A DNA stretch of 64,000 nt from an uncultured Bacteroidales bacterium (GTDB taxonomy: Bacteria > Bacteroidota > Bacteroidia > Bacteroidales > Bacteroidaceae), in the NCBI GenBank assembly GCA_902800305.1, contig CADCDP010000014.1, positions 1-64,000 of the forward strand, read 5' to 3'. The stretch's first letter is position 1. The number at the start of each line of letters is the position of its first letter. Below the pieces are notes generated by a model that had not been told where the DNA came from, made no database searches, and saw only the letters and a list, made by a program, of their open reading frames with translations. Positions 24,443-32,584 of the stretch are shown in pieces. Both the position numbers and the translations under genes were made by a program.

Positions 24443-26038
24443 ATGCAAAAGATTATAGAAATAAAGGGTGGGGTAGTGCGGCATCCACTTTTCAGGATGG
24501 CATCACCTGTCAACTTCGAATTGTTGGCAGGTGAACAATTAGCCATTGTCGGCGATAATGGTAGCGGAAAGAGTCGATTGGTCGATATTCTGACGGGGAA
24601 GTGCCCATTGATGCCCATGAACGAAGTGAAGTACGACTTTACGCCGAGTAAAGCCAAGATGGTCAGTGATAACATCAAGTATCTGACTTTCCGTGATTCC
24701 TATGGCACCAGCGAAGGTGTTTATTACTACCAACAACGCTGGAACCAAAACGACATAGAAGACACCCCGTTAGTGCGAGACCTTTTGGCTGAATCGTTCC
24801 GTTTGGCTGAAGAAGGACTGACGCGCAAAACGGTATTCGACAAGTTTTGGGTGCGTGACGAAACCGGCGAAGAGAAAGCGGCAAGATTGGCACAAGAAGA
24901 AGCCGATAAACAGGCTATGCATCAGGATTTGGCCAAGGTGCGTGAACACCTCTACGAGATGTTTCATTTAGACCAACTGCTCGACAAGCACATCATCTTG
25001 CTCAGTAGCGGCGAATTGCGTAAGTTCCAGTTAACCAAGACGCTGTTGACCAATCCACGGGTACTCATCATGGACAATCCTTTCATCGGTTTGGACGTGA
25101 ATGCACGCAAACAATTGGCTGATTTCCTCACATTGCTCACTCAAGAAACCAACGTGACGGTGGTGCTGGTGCTGTCGAAAACCGACGACATGCCCAATTT
25201 CATCACGCATGTGGTGCCTGTGGCGAACATGAAGGTTGGGCAAAAGATGACATTGCAGGAATATAAGAACTCTGCACAACCTGTGCCCCCTCGGATGTTA
25301 TCGGAAGAGAAAGAACGTGCCATCTTGGATTTACCATATTCATCCGATGCCCAAGTAGATGTGAAGCCTGGTACACAACAGGTGATAGACTTCCGTAAAG
25401 TGAATATCCGCTATGGAGAACGCACCATATTAAAGGATTTGAGTTTCACGGTGATGAACGGTGAACATTGGGCACTTAGTGGAGAGAATGGGGCAGGGAA
25501 GTCCACGTTGCTGAGCATCGTCTGTGCCGACAATCCACAGAGCTATGCCAACGATATTGTGCTTTTTGGCCATCAACGTGGAAAAGGGGAGAGCATTTGG
25601 GACATCAAACGACACATTGGCTACATCTCGCCCGAAATGCACCGTGCTTACCTGCGCGATATTCCATCCATCGACATTGTAGCAAGCGGACTCAGCGATG
25701 TGTCGGGACTTTACAGGAAACCAAAACCCGAACAGAGAGCCATTTGTGAGTTCTGGATGAACATTTTTGGCATTCGCCAATATGCCGAAACGACTTTCCT
25801 TAAACTCAGTTCTGGCGAGCAGCGGTTAGTGCTGTTGGCAAGAGCTTTTGTGAAAGACCCCTCCTTGCTGATTCTTGACGAGCCCCTGCATGGTCTCGAC
25901 TTGAAGAACCGACGACTGGTGAAAGATGTTATTGAAGTCTTTTGCCGACGGAAGAACAAGACCATGATGATGGTGACCCATTATCAAGAAGAACTGCCCA
26001 GAAACATTGACCATTCAATATACCTCAAGAAACAATGA
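24443..26038 (+). CDS. Twin-ATPase ABC protein (ModF/PhrA-like)
   Basis: 531-residue cytoplasmic protein with two ABC nucleotide-binding domains and no membrane segment. Domain 1: Walker A GDNGSGKSR (about 36-44), signature LSSGELRKF, Walker B VLIMDNPF. Domain 2: Walker A GENGAGKST, signature LSSGEQRLV, Walker B LLILDEPLHGLD. In domain 1 the Glu that normally follows the Walker B Asp is Asn (DN in place of DE), so that site probably hydrolyses ATP poorly. Relatives are annotated as molybdate-transport ModF, but there is no modABC here, so a role in transport is unproven. The stop overlaps the start of the next gene. Confidence 0.85.
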   Translation: MQKIIEIKGGVVRHPLFRMASPVNFELLAGEQLAIVGDNGSGKSRLVDILTGKCPLMPMNEVKYDFTPSKAKMVSDNIKYLTFRDSYGTSEGVYYYQQRWNQNDIEDTPLVRDLLAESFRLAEEGLTRKTVFDKFWVRDETGEEKAARLAQEEADKQAMHQDLAKVREHLYEMFHLDQLLDKHIILLSSGELRKFQLTKTLLTNPRVLIMDNPFIGLDVNARKQLADFLTLLTQETNVTVVLVLSKTDDMPNFITHVVPVANMKVGQKMTLQEYKNSAQPVPPRMLSEEKERAILDLPYSSDAQVDVKPGTQQVIDFRKVNIRYGERTILKDLSFTVMNGEHWALSGENGAGKSTLLSIVCADNPQSYANDIVLFGHQRGKGESIWDIKRHIGYISPEMHRAYLRDIPSIDIVASGLSDVSGLYRKPKPEQRAICEFWMNIFGIRQYAETTFLKLSSGEQRLVLLARAFVKDPSLLILDEPLHGLDLKNRRLVKDVIEVFCRRKNKTMMMVTHYQEELPRNIDHSIYLKKQ

Positions 26039-26628
26039 AAATTATCTATTTCCATGGCTTCGGGTCGTCCCATGCAAGTGGAACGGTGCAGACTCTTCGT
26101 CGCGAATTGTCTGACGATGAGATTATTGCTCCTGATATTCCCGTTGACCCTGTAGAAGCTTTGCCTTATTTGAAAGAACTTTGTCAAAAAGAACAACCAG
26201 ACCTCATCGTGGGTACCAGCATGGGCGGCATGTACGCACAGCAGATGCGTGATTTTCACCGTATTCTGGTGAATCCCGCTTTCACCATGTCCACGATGTC
26301 AAAAGTTCTGAAGACAGGTGAACACCCTTTCTTCAATGGAAGGTATGACGGAGCAAAGACCTTCAAGATAACCAAAGACATCATTCAACATCACAACCAG
26401 ATGGAACGCCAACAGTTTAAGAATATCACACCCGAACAGAAGGCGACTTGTTGGTGTCTGGTAGGTCTCCACGACACTTCTGTGACCAATGCCGAAGCAC
26501 TCTTCAAGAAAAACTACTTGGCCGACCACTTGACCCGTTTCGACGGAGAGCATCAACTCAACGAAAAAGTGATAAAGAAAGTGCTGATTCCGCTGATTGA
26601 GCAGTTACGCAAGGATGAAGAGGAATGA
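26035..26628 (+). CDS. YqiA/YcfP-like alpha/beta-hydrolase
   Basis: 197-residue alpha/beta-hydrolase of the UPF0227/YqiA esterase group. The N-terminal strand and oxyanion turn read KIIYFHGFGSSHASG (about 2-16), the nucleophile elbow is GTSMGG (about 62-67), and a candidate catalytic His stands in RFDGEHQLNEKV near the end. It overlaps the ABC ATPase by four bases, and udk begins 42 bases later, so these form one operon. The substrate is unknown. Confidence 0.85.
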   Translation: MKIIYFHGFGSSHASGTVQTLRRELSDDEIIAPDIPVDPVEALPYLKELCQKEQPDLIVGTSMGGMYAQQMRDFHRILVNPAFTMSTMSKVLKTGEHPFFNGRYDGAKTFKITKDIIQHHNQMERQQFKNITPEQKATCWCLVGLHDTSVTNAEALFKKNYLADHLTRFDGEHQLNEKVIKKVLIPLIEQLRKDEEE

Positions 26629-26670
26629 GTTTTGATTGGAAATGTCAACCTTAAAAATAAACTTAAAAAT

Positions 26671-27285
26671 ATGATAATCATTGGTATTGCTGGCGGAACA
26701 GGTAGTGGGAAAACCACCGTTGTCCGCAAAATCGTGGAAAGTCTTCCCGATGGAAGTGTGGCCGTTATTCCGCAAGATTCATACTACAAGGCACAAGACC
26801 ATCTACCTCTCGAAGTTCGCAAGAAAACCAATTTCGACCATCCCGACGCTTTCGAATGGGATTTACTGGCTCACCAGATTGAGGAACTTCGACAGGGAAG
26901 AGCCATTGAGCAACCTACCTATTCTTATATTACGTGTACGCGCCTGAGCGAAACCATACACGTAGAGCCAAAGGAGGTGATTCTCATTGAAGGTATTATG
27001 GCACTTTACGACAAGCATTTGCGTGACCTGATGGATTTGAAGATTTTTGTCGATGCGGGTGCCGACGAACGTCTGCTTCGTGTCATCGTGCGTGACATCG
27101 CCGAACGTGGACATCCTCTTGATATGCTGGTGGACAAATACCGCAATGTGCTGAAACCCATGCACGACGAATTTATCGAACCCACCAAGCAGTTTGCCGA
27201 CATCATCATTCCGAACATGGGCAACAATGGCCCAGCCATCGACATGCTTAAAATGTATATTCGGGAAGCCGTTAGGCACAAATGA
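26671..27285 (+). CDS. udk: Uridine kinase
   Basis: Phosphorylates uridine and cytidine to UMP and CMP in pyrimidine salvage. The 204-residue protein has the P-loop GIAGGTGSGKTTV (about 5-17), QDSYYKAQDHLP, NFDHPDAFEWDLL, PTYSYITCTR and the IFVDAGADERLLRVIVRD segment, all typical of the family. The start at 26671 (MIIIGIAGG) is chosen over an in-frame start 39 bases upstream because the family begins shortly before the first strand. Confidence 0.95.
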   Translation: MIIIGIAGGTGSGKTTVVRKIVESLPDGSVAVIPQDSYYKAQDHLPLEVRKKTNFDHPDAFEWDLLAHQIEELRQGRAIEQPTYSYITCTRLSETIHVEPKEVILIEGIMALYDKHLRDLMDLKIFVDAGADERLLRVIVRDIAERGHPLDMLVDKYRNVLKPMHDEFIEPTKQFADIIIPNMGNNGPAIDMLKMYIREAVRHK

Positions 27286-27304
27286 TTTTTAATTGACTGA
27301 GACC

Positions 27305-28576
27305 ATGCAACCATTAGCTGAGAGATTGCGTCCACAGACGTTGGATGATTATATCGGGCAGAAACATCTTGTGGGTGAGGGTGCGGTGATTCGCCGGATG
27401 ATTGAGCAGAAGCGCATCGCCTCGTTCATTTTGTGGGGGCCTCCAGGAGTGGGGAAGACCACACTGGCTGGTATCATTGCCAAGACATTGGAGGTTCCGT
27501 TCTTCACATTGAGCGCCGTCACTTCGGGTGTGAAGGACGTGCGCGAAGTGATTGAAAAGGCAAAGGCTTCCTCGTTTTTTGGCAATGTAAGGGGTGGCGT
27601 TTCACCTATCCTGTTCATCGACGAAATCCATCGCTTTTCTAAGTCACAGCAAGACAGTCTGTTAGGTGCGGTGGAGCAGGGGACTGTCACGCTGATAGGT
27701 GCCACAACAGAGAATCCCTCGTTTGAAGTCATCCGTCCGCTGCTGAGTCGTTGTCAGGTATATGTGTTGAAGAGTCTTGAAAAGGACGACTTGCTGGGAT
27801 TGCTCGACCATGCACTACACACAGATGTCTTCTTGAAAGAGAAGAAAATCGATGTACAGGAAACGACAGCCATGATGCGTTACAGCGGTGGAGATGCACG
27901 AAAGTTCTTGAATATCCTTGAACTTGTAACAGAAACATCCTCAGTGATTAACGACAAGATAGTCACAGAGACACTTCAACAGAATCCATTGGCTTACGAT
28001 AAAGATGGTGAGATGCACTACGACATCATTTCGGCCTTCATCAAGAGCATCCGAGGAAGCGACCCTGATGCCGCTATCTACTACCTTGCTCGTATGATTG
28101 AAGGAGGTGAAGACCCCATCTTCATTGCACGTCGTTTGGTCATCTCTGCCAGCGAAGACATCGGGTTGGCAAATCCGAATGCATTGCTGTTGGCCAATGC
28201 TGCTTTCGATACTGTGGCGAAAATCGGAATGCCTGAAGGACGCATTCCTTTGGCTGAAGCCACTGTCTATTTAGCAACTTCACCCAAAAGCAACTCTGCA
28301 TACGAAGCCATCAATTCGGCTTTGCAATATGTCGGTGAGACAGGAAATCTTGCTGTGCCGTTGCATCTGCGTAATGCACCCACCAAACTGATGGCTCAGC
28401 TTGGCTATGCAAAAGATTACAAATATGCCCATGCTTATGAAGGAAACTTCGTTGAGCAACAATTCTTGCCAGACACAGCCACAGAAGCACGATTTTGGCA
28501 TCCGCAGGAAAATCCTGCTGAAAATAAGCTCCATGAACGCATGAAACAATTGTGGGGTAAACGCTTTGAAAAATAG
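27305..28576 (+). CDS. rarA: Replication-associated recombination protein RarA (MgsA)
   Basis: AAA+ ATPase of the RarA/Mgs1/WRNIP1 family that acts at stalled replication forks and single-strand gaps. The 423-residue protein starts with the family pattern PLAERLRPQTLDDYIGQKHL, followed by Walker A WGPPGVGKTTL, Walker B LFIDEIHRFSKSQQD, sensor 1 GATTENPSFE, and the C-terminal clamp region with SASEDIGLANPNALLLA and KSNSAYEAI. Length is normal. It follows udk by 19 bases and has a terminator behind it. Confidence 0.96.
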   Translation: MQPLAERLRPQTLDDYIGQKHLVGEGAVIRRMIEQKRIASFILWGPPGVGKTTLAGIIAKTLEVPFFTLSAVTSGVKDVREVIEKAKASSFFGNVRGGVSPILFIDEIHRFSKSQQDSLLGAVEQGTVTLIGATTENPSFEVIRPLLSRCQVYVLKSLEKDDLLGLLDHALHTDVFLKEKKIDVQETTAMMRYSGGDARKFLNILELVTETSSVINDKIVTETLQQNPLAYDKDGEMHYDIISAFIKSIRGSDPDAAIYYLARMIEGGEDPIFIARRLVISASEDIGLANPNALLLANAAFDTVAKIGMPEGRIPLAEATVYLATSPKSNSAYEAINSALQYVGETGNLAVPLHLRNAPTKLMAQLGYAKDYKYAHAYEGNFVEQQFLPDTATEARFWHPQENPAENKLHERMKQLWGKRFEK

Positions 28577-28621
28577 TTTTCCGCTTTTTAGGTATAACAG
28601 CGGTTATGTTAAATAATAATA

Positions 28622-28657
28622 TGGGGGGATGTGATTTCTGCATCTCCCCTTCTTTTA
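28622..28657 (+). terminator. Terminator after rarA
   Basis: GGGGGGATG pairs with CATCTCCCC (one G-U pair) and is followed by TTCTTTTAT, about 45 bases past the rarA stop. Confidence 0.75.
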
Positions 28658-28898
28658 TCCAAGACCAAAGTAAATATGCTTGTCTGTCCAAGCCGCTTGG
28701 ACGGAGTTGGGTGTGCTGGTATGAGATATTGCAGAAGCTGGTCGCATCATATCTCTTCAGCTGTTGATGAAATGTGGTCCGCCCCGCATAGGCCTGGAGA
28801 CCTTTGTTTCATACGACAAAATCCAAGAAAAAACAATGGATTGTAGCCATGATGGAAAAATTCTTCCCTAATTATTTGGTCAATCAAAAAAAACTCCT

Positions 28899-28906
28899 TA
28901 CCTTTG
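28899..28906 (+). promoter_or_regulatory. Promoter (-33 TTTG, -7 TACCTTTG) for tRNA-His
   Basis: TTTG at 28875-28878 and TACCTTTG at 28899-28906 with a 20-base spacer, about 30 bases before the tRNA. Confidence 0.75.
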
Positions 28907-28935
28907 CACTCGCAAATCAGAAATGATTGCTACAC

Positions 28936-29010
28936 GGTGGATGTAGTTCAGTTGGTTAGAGCGTCAGATTGTGGTTCTGAATGTCGTGGGTTCGAGTCCC
29001 ACCCTCCACC
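28936..29010 (+). tRNA. tRNA-His (GTG)
   Basis: A full cloverleaf: D arm GTTC...GAGC, anticodon GTG in the loop TTGTGGT, T arm GTGGG-TTCGAGT-CCCAC. An encoded extra G (28936) faces the discriminator C (29010), the identity mark of tRNA-His. One U-C mismatch is seen at pair 6-67 of the acceptor stem. CCA is not encoded. Confidence 0.95.
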
Positions 29011-29017
29011 CTCAATG

Positions 29018-29060
29018 AGAATCCTTGGAAATTTAAAAGTTTCCAAGGATTCTTCTTTTT
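29018..29060 (+). terminator. Terminator after tRNA-His
   Basis: A perfect 14-bp stem, AGAATCCTTGGAAA (29018-29031) against TTTCCAAGGATTCT (29040-29053), with an eight-base loop and a following T-rich tract. Confidence 0.85.
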
Positions 29061-29154
29061 AATTCAGTTCGTCACTAATAAGCAGACTTTTCGGCACAAA
29101 AATAGCCCCACGGATTGAACTGTCCGTTGGGCTGGATGTCGAAATAAAGTAATT

Positions 29155-29565
29155 CTAACAAAGAGAAATGGAGCCGAGTCTTGCCCCGATGTCGTGCAGA
29201 GCATTGTTGAAGGTCACGATTTCCGCTGGTTTCAGCGTGTAAACTTTGCCGCGGACGGGTGTTCCCTTGATACGCTGCGTGAGCCATGCCGCACTCTTCC
29301 CGAAGTAGCGTTCTGCAATGTATTTGAAGGGAACAATCTCTTTGTATGGCTCCACTTGCTTATAAAGTACTATCGTGTTACCAATCTCCTGTACCTCGTC
29401 CTTCATCCGACTGTAGTTTCCTTTTACAAAGTTTATCATGATTGTACGGAATTCCTCGGAGGTGTATTTCTCCTTCATTTGTGTGAAGTGAGCCATAAAC
29501 TCCTCTTGTTTATGTTCTGCGTAAAGCGCTTTAAGCTTTTTCATGTCTTTGTCGAAGTTGCTCAT
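29155..29565 (-). CDS. Small helical protein of unknown function
   Basis: 136 residues from the start MSNFDKDMKK at 29565; an earlier in-frame ATG at 29598 adds 11 residues. The N-terminal two-thirds are charged and helical (KKLKALYAEHKQEEFMAHF), the end is compact (ERYFGKSAAWLTQRIKG). No signal peptide or membrane segment. It resembles the DUF5053-type proteins found near mobile elements of Bacteroidales, but I am unsure of the family. A -7 box (TAATTTTG, minus, 29706-29713) lies 140 bases upstream. It is transcribed away from the recombinase gene. Confidence 0.6.
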   Translation of the reverse strand: MSNFDKDMKKLKALYAEHKQEEFMAHFTQMKEKYTSEEFRTIMINFVKGNYSRMKDEVQEIGNTIVLYKQVEPYKEIVPFKYIAERYFGKSAAWLTQRIKGTPVRGKVYTLKPAEIVTFNNALHDIGARLGSISLC

Positions 29566-29803
29566 ATTTGGTATGTGTTTTGTTTTTGTGCCTTCCACGA
29601 AGGGAAGGCAAGTTTATTAATCAAGTTCTTTTTGCTTTTTCATTTCTTGTTTGTCCATTTGACAGTTCCATTATTTATAGATAGTGCTTCTTTATTTTGA
29701 CGATACAAAATTACACTAAAAAACATTATTATACAAGAAACTACATAAAAAATATTTAATATTTCCCTATCTTTATGGTATATTTACTAAAAAATATACG
29801 ATT

Positions 29804-30898
29804 ATGAAAAAAATAGAAAAGATGAAGGTACTGGAATTCATGCTGGTACAAATTGAAGAATTGCAGTCCGTAAACCGCTTGGGAACAGCAGAAAACTATA
29901 GAACTGTACACAACAGTTTTGAACGATATTTGAAACAGACCAAAAGAAAAGACCTTCCTTTCGCGGCTTTGACATCCGAAATCCTCGTGAGCTATGAAAC
30001 GTGGCTGCACAACAACGGCATCTCACGCAACAGTTCCTCTTGCTATCTGCGATGCCTCCGTGCATGTTACAACAAATATCTCAAGATAGTGATGTATGCC
30101 TCTCCTCTTGACAAAATTTGCCATATAACCCGACAGAAAAATTTCACATCACATCCCCTATCAGGCCTTTGTTCCCGTTCACTATTCAACAATGTTTACA
30201 CAGGTGTAGCTCCAACACCCAAACGTGCCATCACACCCGAAGAAATCGCGTTTTTAGCCAAGTTCAATATACGTATAGCACTGATTCAGAGTGGAAAGAA
30301 TCCAGACAGGAAAGGATTCAACAAAATAGTAGAACGCCTGTCGCGTTCTCGCGATTTTTTCATCTTCTGTTTCTATAGTCGAGGACTTACCTTTGTCGAT
30401 TTGGCCTATCTTCGTTTGGCGGATATTCATGGAGACACCATCCGATACTACCGAAAAAAGACTGGTCAACAGATTATCATCAAAATAGAGTCAGAAATGC
30501 GCATCATCATGGAAAAACACCGCACTCCCCATCCCGAAACATCCCCCTACCTCTTCCCTATTCTTTCGTCGGTCAATCCAGCCGAGGCACATCAGCAATA
30601 CCGTCATGCCATCAGCCGATATAACATCGACCTGCATACACTGACCCAATTGCTGAAAATCAGTCACCCTCAAGATGCATGGGATAGTACGCTCACATCA
30701 TACGTGTCGCGGCACACCTGGGCAACCTGTGCCCACCAATGTAATGTACCCATATCCATCATATCCCAAGCCATGGGGCACACGTCGATACATACCACCG
30801 AAATCTATCTGAAATCTTTCGAGCAATCCGTCATAGACGATGCTAACCACCAATTGATTGAGAAAATATTTTCTTGCAACTCTCGCGAAGAGTTGTAA
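29804..30898 (+). CDS. Tyrosine site-specific recombinase
   Basis: 364-residue tyrosine recombinase of the Bacteroidetes type. An N-terminal SAM-like DNA-binding domain (about 15-100; GTAENYRTVHNSFERYLK) precedes the catalytic domain. Landmarks: the first Arg in FYSRGLTFVDLAYLR (about 192), a Lys in the RYYRKKTGQ hairpin, YVSRHTWAT holding the second Arg (the box I His is Tyr, as often in this group), GHTSIHTTEIYLKS with the His and the nucleophile Tyr. The last five codons and the stop lie inside a 20-bp sequence (30881-30900) inversely repeated at 31438-31457. This places the gene directly beside its likely target, an invertible promoter segment for the polysaccharide locus. Confidence 0.92.
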   Translation: MKKIEKMKVLEFMLVQIEELQSVNRLGTAENYRTVHNSFERYLKQTKRKDLPFAALTSEILVSYETWLHNNGISRNSSSCYLRCLRACYNKYLKIVMYASPLDKICHITRQKNFTSHPLSGLCSRSLFNNVYTGVAPTPKRAITPEEIAFLAKFNIRIALIQSGKNPDRKGFNKIVERLSRSRDFFIFCFYSRGLTFVDLAYLRLADIHGDTIRYYRKKTGQQIIIKIESEMRIIMEKHRTPHPETSPYLFPILSSVNPAEAHQQYRHAISRYNIDLHTLTQLLKISHPQDAWDSTLTSYVSRHTWATCAHQCNVPISIISQAMGHTSIHTTEIYLKSFEQSVIDDANHQLIEKIFSCNSREEL

Positions 30899-30900
30899 AA
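30881..30900. repeat. Left inverted repeat (IR-L) of the putative invertible segment
   Basis: TCTCGCGAAGAGTTGTAAAA. Its exact inverse is at 31438-31457. It contains the last codons and the stop of the recombinase gene, so strand exchange within it would restore the gene end unchanged. Outside the 20 bases the flanks do not match. Confidence 0.85.
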
Positions 30901-31170
30901 AATCTCGCGCGTACATATTTATATATATATATAAATTTCGGGAGTTGATACGCCTTCTCGGACGAAGAAAAACGTTTTAACCTTTTCGCCCTTTCACCCT
31001 ACAGTCGCTACCCCGATACCTGTATGAGTCGCTTCCCTTATTCCACTGTTCTCGGTACCCCGATAGCAGTGACGCCTCTACCCCTATTTGTCTGTGACAG
31101 TGTTGAACAGGGTGTGTCGATGGATTAAAAATAGTTAAATCTTCGCTGTTGTGTTGCAGAAACTTCCGAT

Positions 31171-31256
31171 GACTCTTCGTCGTTGAGTCTCGAGGGGCAA
31201 CGACGAAGAGTCACGTGACTCAACGACGAAGAGTCATGCGAGGCAACGACGTTGCC
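31171..31256. repeat. Three-unit inverted-repeat array inside the invertible segment
   Basis: GACTCTTCGTCGTTGAGTC (31171-31189) is the exact inverse of 31217-31235. A further inverse copy of its first 15 bases lies at 31198-31212, and GAGTCACGTGACTC (31208-31221) and GGCAACGACGTTGCC (31242-31256) are palindromes in between and after. The first arm can pair with either of two partners. Confidence 0.8.
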
Positions 31257-31377
31257 TATAGTGGAGTACTTACAAATTTTGCCAGTATTGACCGAGCAAA
31301 GACGCTCTTGTTAATGAAAGTTTTGTAGCTTGTTGACGTTTTTTCGTTTTTTTGTTTACAAATTCAAATTAAAGTCG

Positions 31378-31385
31378 TAACTTTG
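31378..31385 (+). promoter_or_regulatory. Promoter -7 box (TAACTTTG) of the invertible segment
   Basis: TAACTTTGC matches the consensus exactly. TTTG (31351-31354, 23-base spacer) or TTTA (31355-31358, 19-base spacer) could serve as the -33 box. It is oriented toward upxY; transcription would start near 31392, inside the segment, and cross IR-R. Confidence 0.7.
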
Positions 31386-31437
31386 CAGCCGAAAAGAGAA
31401 ATGTGTATCTCTACATGGGATTGGCATTTCAATGAAA

Positions 31438-31457
31438 TTTTACAACTCTTCGCGAGA
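31438..31457. repeat. Right inverted repeat (IR-R) of the putative invertible segment
   Basis: Exact inverse of 30881-30900 over 20 bases. It lies about 50 bases downstream of the promoter and 153 bases before upxY. Confidence 0.85.
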
Positions 31458-31471
31458 AGTACAAAATTTCG

Positions 31472-31498
31472 GTCTTCTTGACACGTTCAAGAGAAGAC
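31472..31498 (+). promoter_or_regulatory. Leader hairpin upstream of upxY
   Basis: GTCTTCTTGA pairs with TCAAGAGAAGAC through seven plus three pairs with a two-base bulge. It lies in the untranslated leader between IR-R and upxY, where Bacteroides capsule loci carry the element recognised by their UpxY proteins. A role in antitermination is inference. Confidence 0.4.
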
Positions 31499-31610
31499 AT
31501 AAAGATGTCGAATCCAGAGCGCCAATTTTGGAATACGACAGAGAGATAATCTTTCAATAGATTATAAATCAGGTTTTTAATCAAATCTGAGTAACCCGAA
31601 GAATATCCTT

Positions 31611-32498
31611 ATGTCAGAAATTGACAAACAGCCATCCGCTTCCACAAACGCATCATCGCTCACCACTCCCCTACCTTGGTACGCCCTCTACGGACGTTAT
31701 GCCAATGTAGAGGTGGTCAATGAACTGCAACGTGCCAAAGATGCCACGTGCGATTATCATTTACATGACTTCTTTGTGCCCATCGAAACCAAGAACGTTA
31801 AAGTAGCGGGTAAGATTGTCAAGAAGAAGCAACTATTCACCGGACATTACATCTTCTTGAAAGGCAAAAAAGAAGACATCGTCAAACTCAAACACGATCC
31901 TTCTATCACCACCGACATCCGCTTTCTCCACCCACGCATTGGCAGCACAGCCCTCATCACTGTGCCCGACAACGAGATGCTCAGCTTTCGTAATGCCATT
32001 CTTGCGATGAATCAAGAGGTGGAATACTTCACCCCCACACGTGAGGAACTGGAGTCTGGCGACCGCATCCGCATCATCGGAGGTCCCTTCGATGGCGTGG
32101 AAGGCATACTGGAACACAAGAAAGGGCACGACTGCCGGCGCATCATCGTCGCTGTCAGCTCCATGCTTGCCATACGCACCCTCGACATCGAACCTGAACA
32201 CATTCAGTTGCTCGACTTCGCCCGTGAACGTGCTCCCAAAGCCATCACCACTTCTCTCAAAAGTGGAACCTCCCCTACTCAGGCCTACAAAAGTCGCGCC
32301 TACAAACAAATCAAAAGCCTCCTCACAGAGAGCCGCCTCATTCTTCAGCAATATCAGAAACAAGGCATCCTCTCTCCCGAAGATTACCTCTCCACTACCC
32401 TCCTCCATCGCCGCTATTCCGCATTGAAACTCACAGGCAAACTCAAGGAACAGCATCAAGAGGCCATCAACAACCTCAAAACGGCGTTGGAATTATAA
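31611..32498 (+). CDS. UpxY-type NusG paralogue (transcription antiterminator)
   Basis: 295-residue NusG-like protein. In Bacteroides, UpxY proteins prevent premature termination within their own capsule operon. The NGN domain begins PWYALYGRYANVEVVNEL (about 22-39) and includes FTGHYIFLKG; the KOW motif is SGDRIRIIGGPFDGVEGIL (about 147-165). The last 90 residues are an extra helical region (TQAYKSRAYKQIKSLLTESR and on) not found in plain UpxY proteins of about 170-190 residues. It is the first gene behind the invertible promoter and precedes the polysaccharide genes; no UpxZ-like gene is seen. Confidence 0.88.
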   Translation: MSEIDKQPSASTNASSLTTPLPWYALYGRYANVEVVNELQRAKDATCDYHLHDFFVPIETKNVKVAGKIVKKKQLFTGHYIFLKGKKEDIVKLKHDPSITTDIRFLHPRIGSTALITVPDNEMLSFRNAILAMNQEVEYFTPTREELESGDRIRIIGGPFDGVEGILEHKKGHDCRRIIVAVSSMLAIRTLDIEPEHIQLLDFARERAPKAITTSLKSGTSPTQAYKSRAYKQIKSLLTESRLILQQYQKQGILSPEDYLSTTLLHRRYSALKLTGKLKEQHQEAINNLKTALEL

Positions 32499-32535
32499 AA
32501 ATCGTTCATTTCTTGTAAGTTATCAAATTAAAGTG

Positions 32536-32543
32536 TATCTTTG
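32536..32543 (+). promoter_or_regulatory. -7 box (TATCTTTG) for the ATPase at 32585
   Basis: TATCTTTGC, with CTTG (32512-32515) about 20 bases upstream. It lies in the 86-base gap after upxY and outside the invertible segment, so the ATPase, and perhaps genes further on, can be transcribed in either orientation of the switch. Confidence 0.6.
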
Positions 32544-32584
32544 CAGTTAGATAACCATACATCAACAAGAAAAGAGCAAAGAAC

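Larger units (their letters stand above)
30901..31437. mobile_element. Putative invertible promoter segment (537 bp)
   Basis: Non-coding DNA enclosed by perfect 20-bp inverted repeats and adjacent to a tyrosine recombinase gene. It carries an AT tract (30914-30943), imperfect copies of TCGCTACCCCGATACC and TCGGTACCCCGATAG (31005-31065), a three-unit inverted-repeat array (31171-31256) and, near its right end, a promoter directed rightward to upxY. In the opposite orientation that promoter would point into the 3' end of the recombinase gene, antisense. No gene lies inside. Inversion itself is inferred. Confidence 0.75.

Noticed and set aside
30881..31457. Integron or prophage attachment site for the recombinase
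   Set aside because: The two 20-bp copies are inverted, not direct, and only non-coding DNA with a promoter lies between them, which fits inversion rather than integration or excision.
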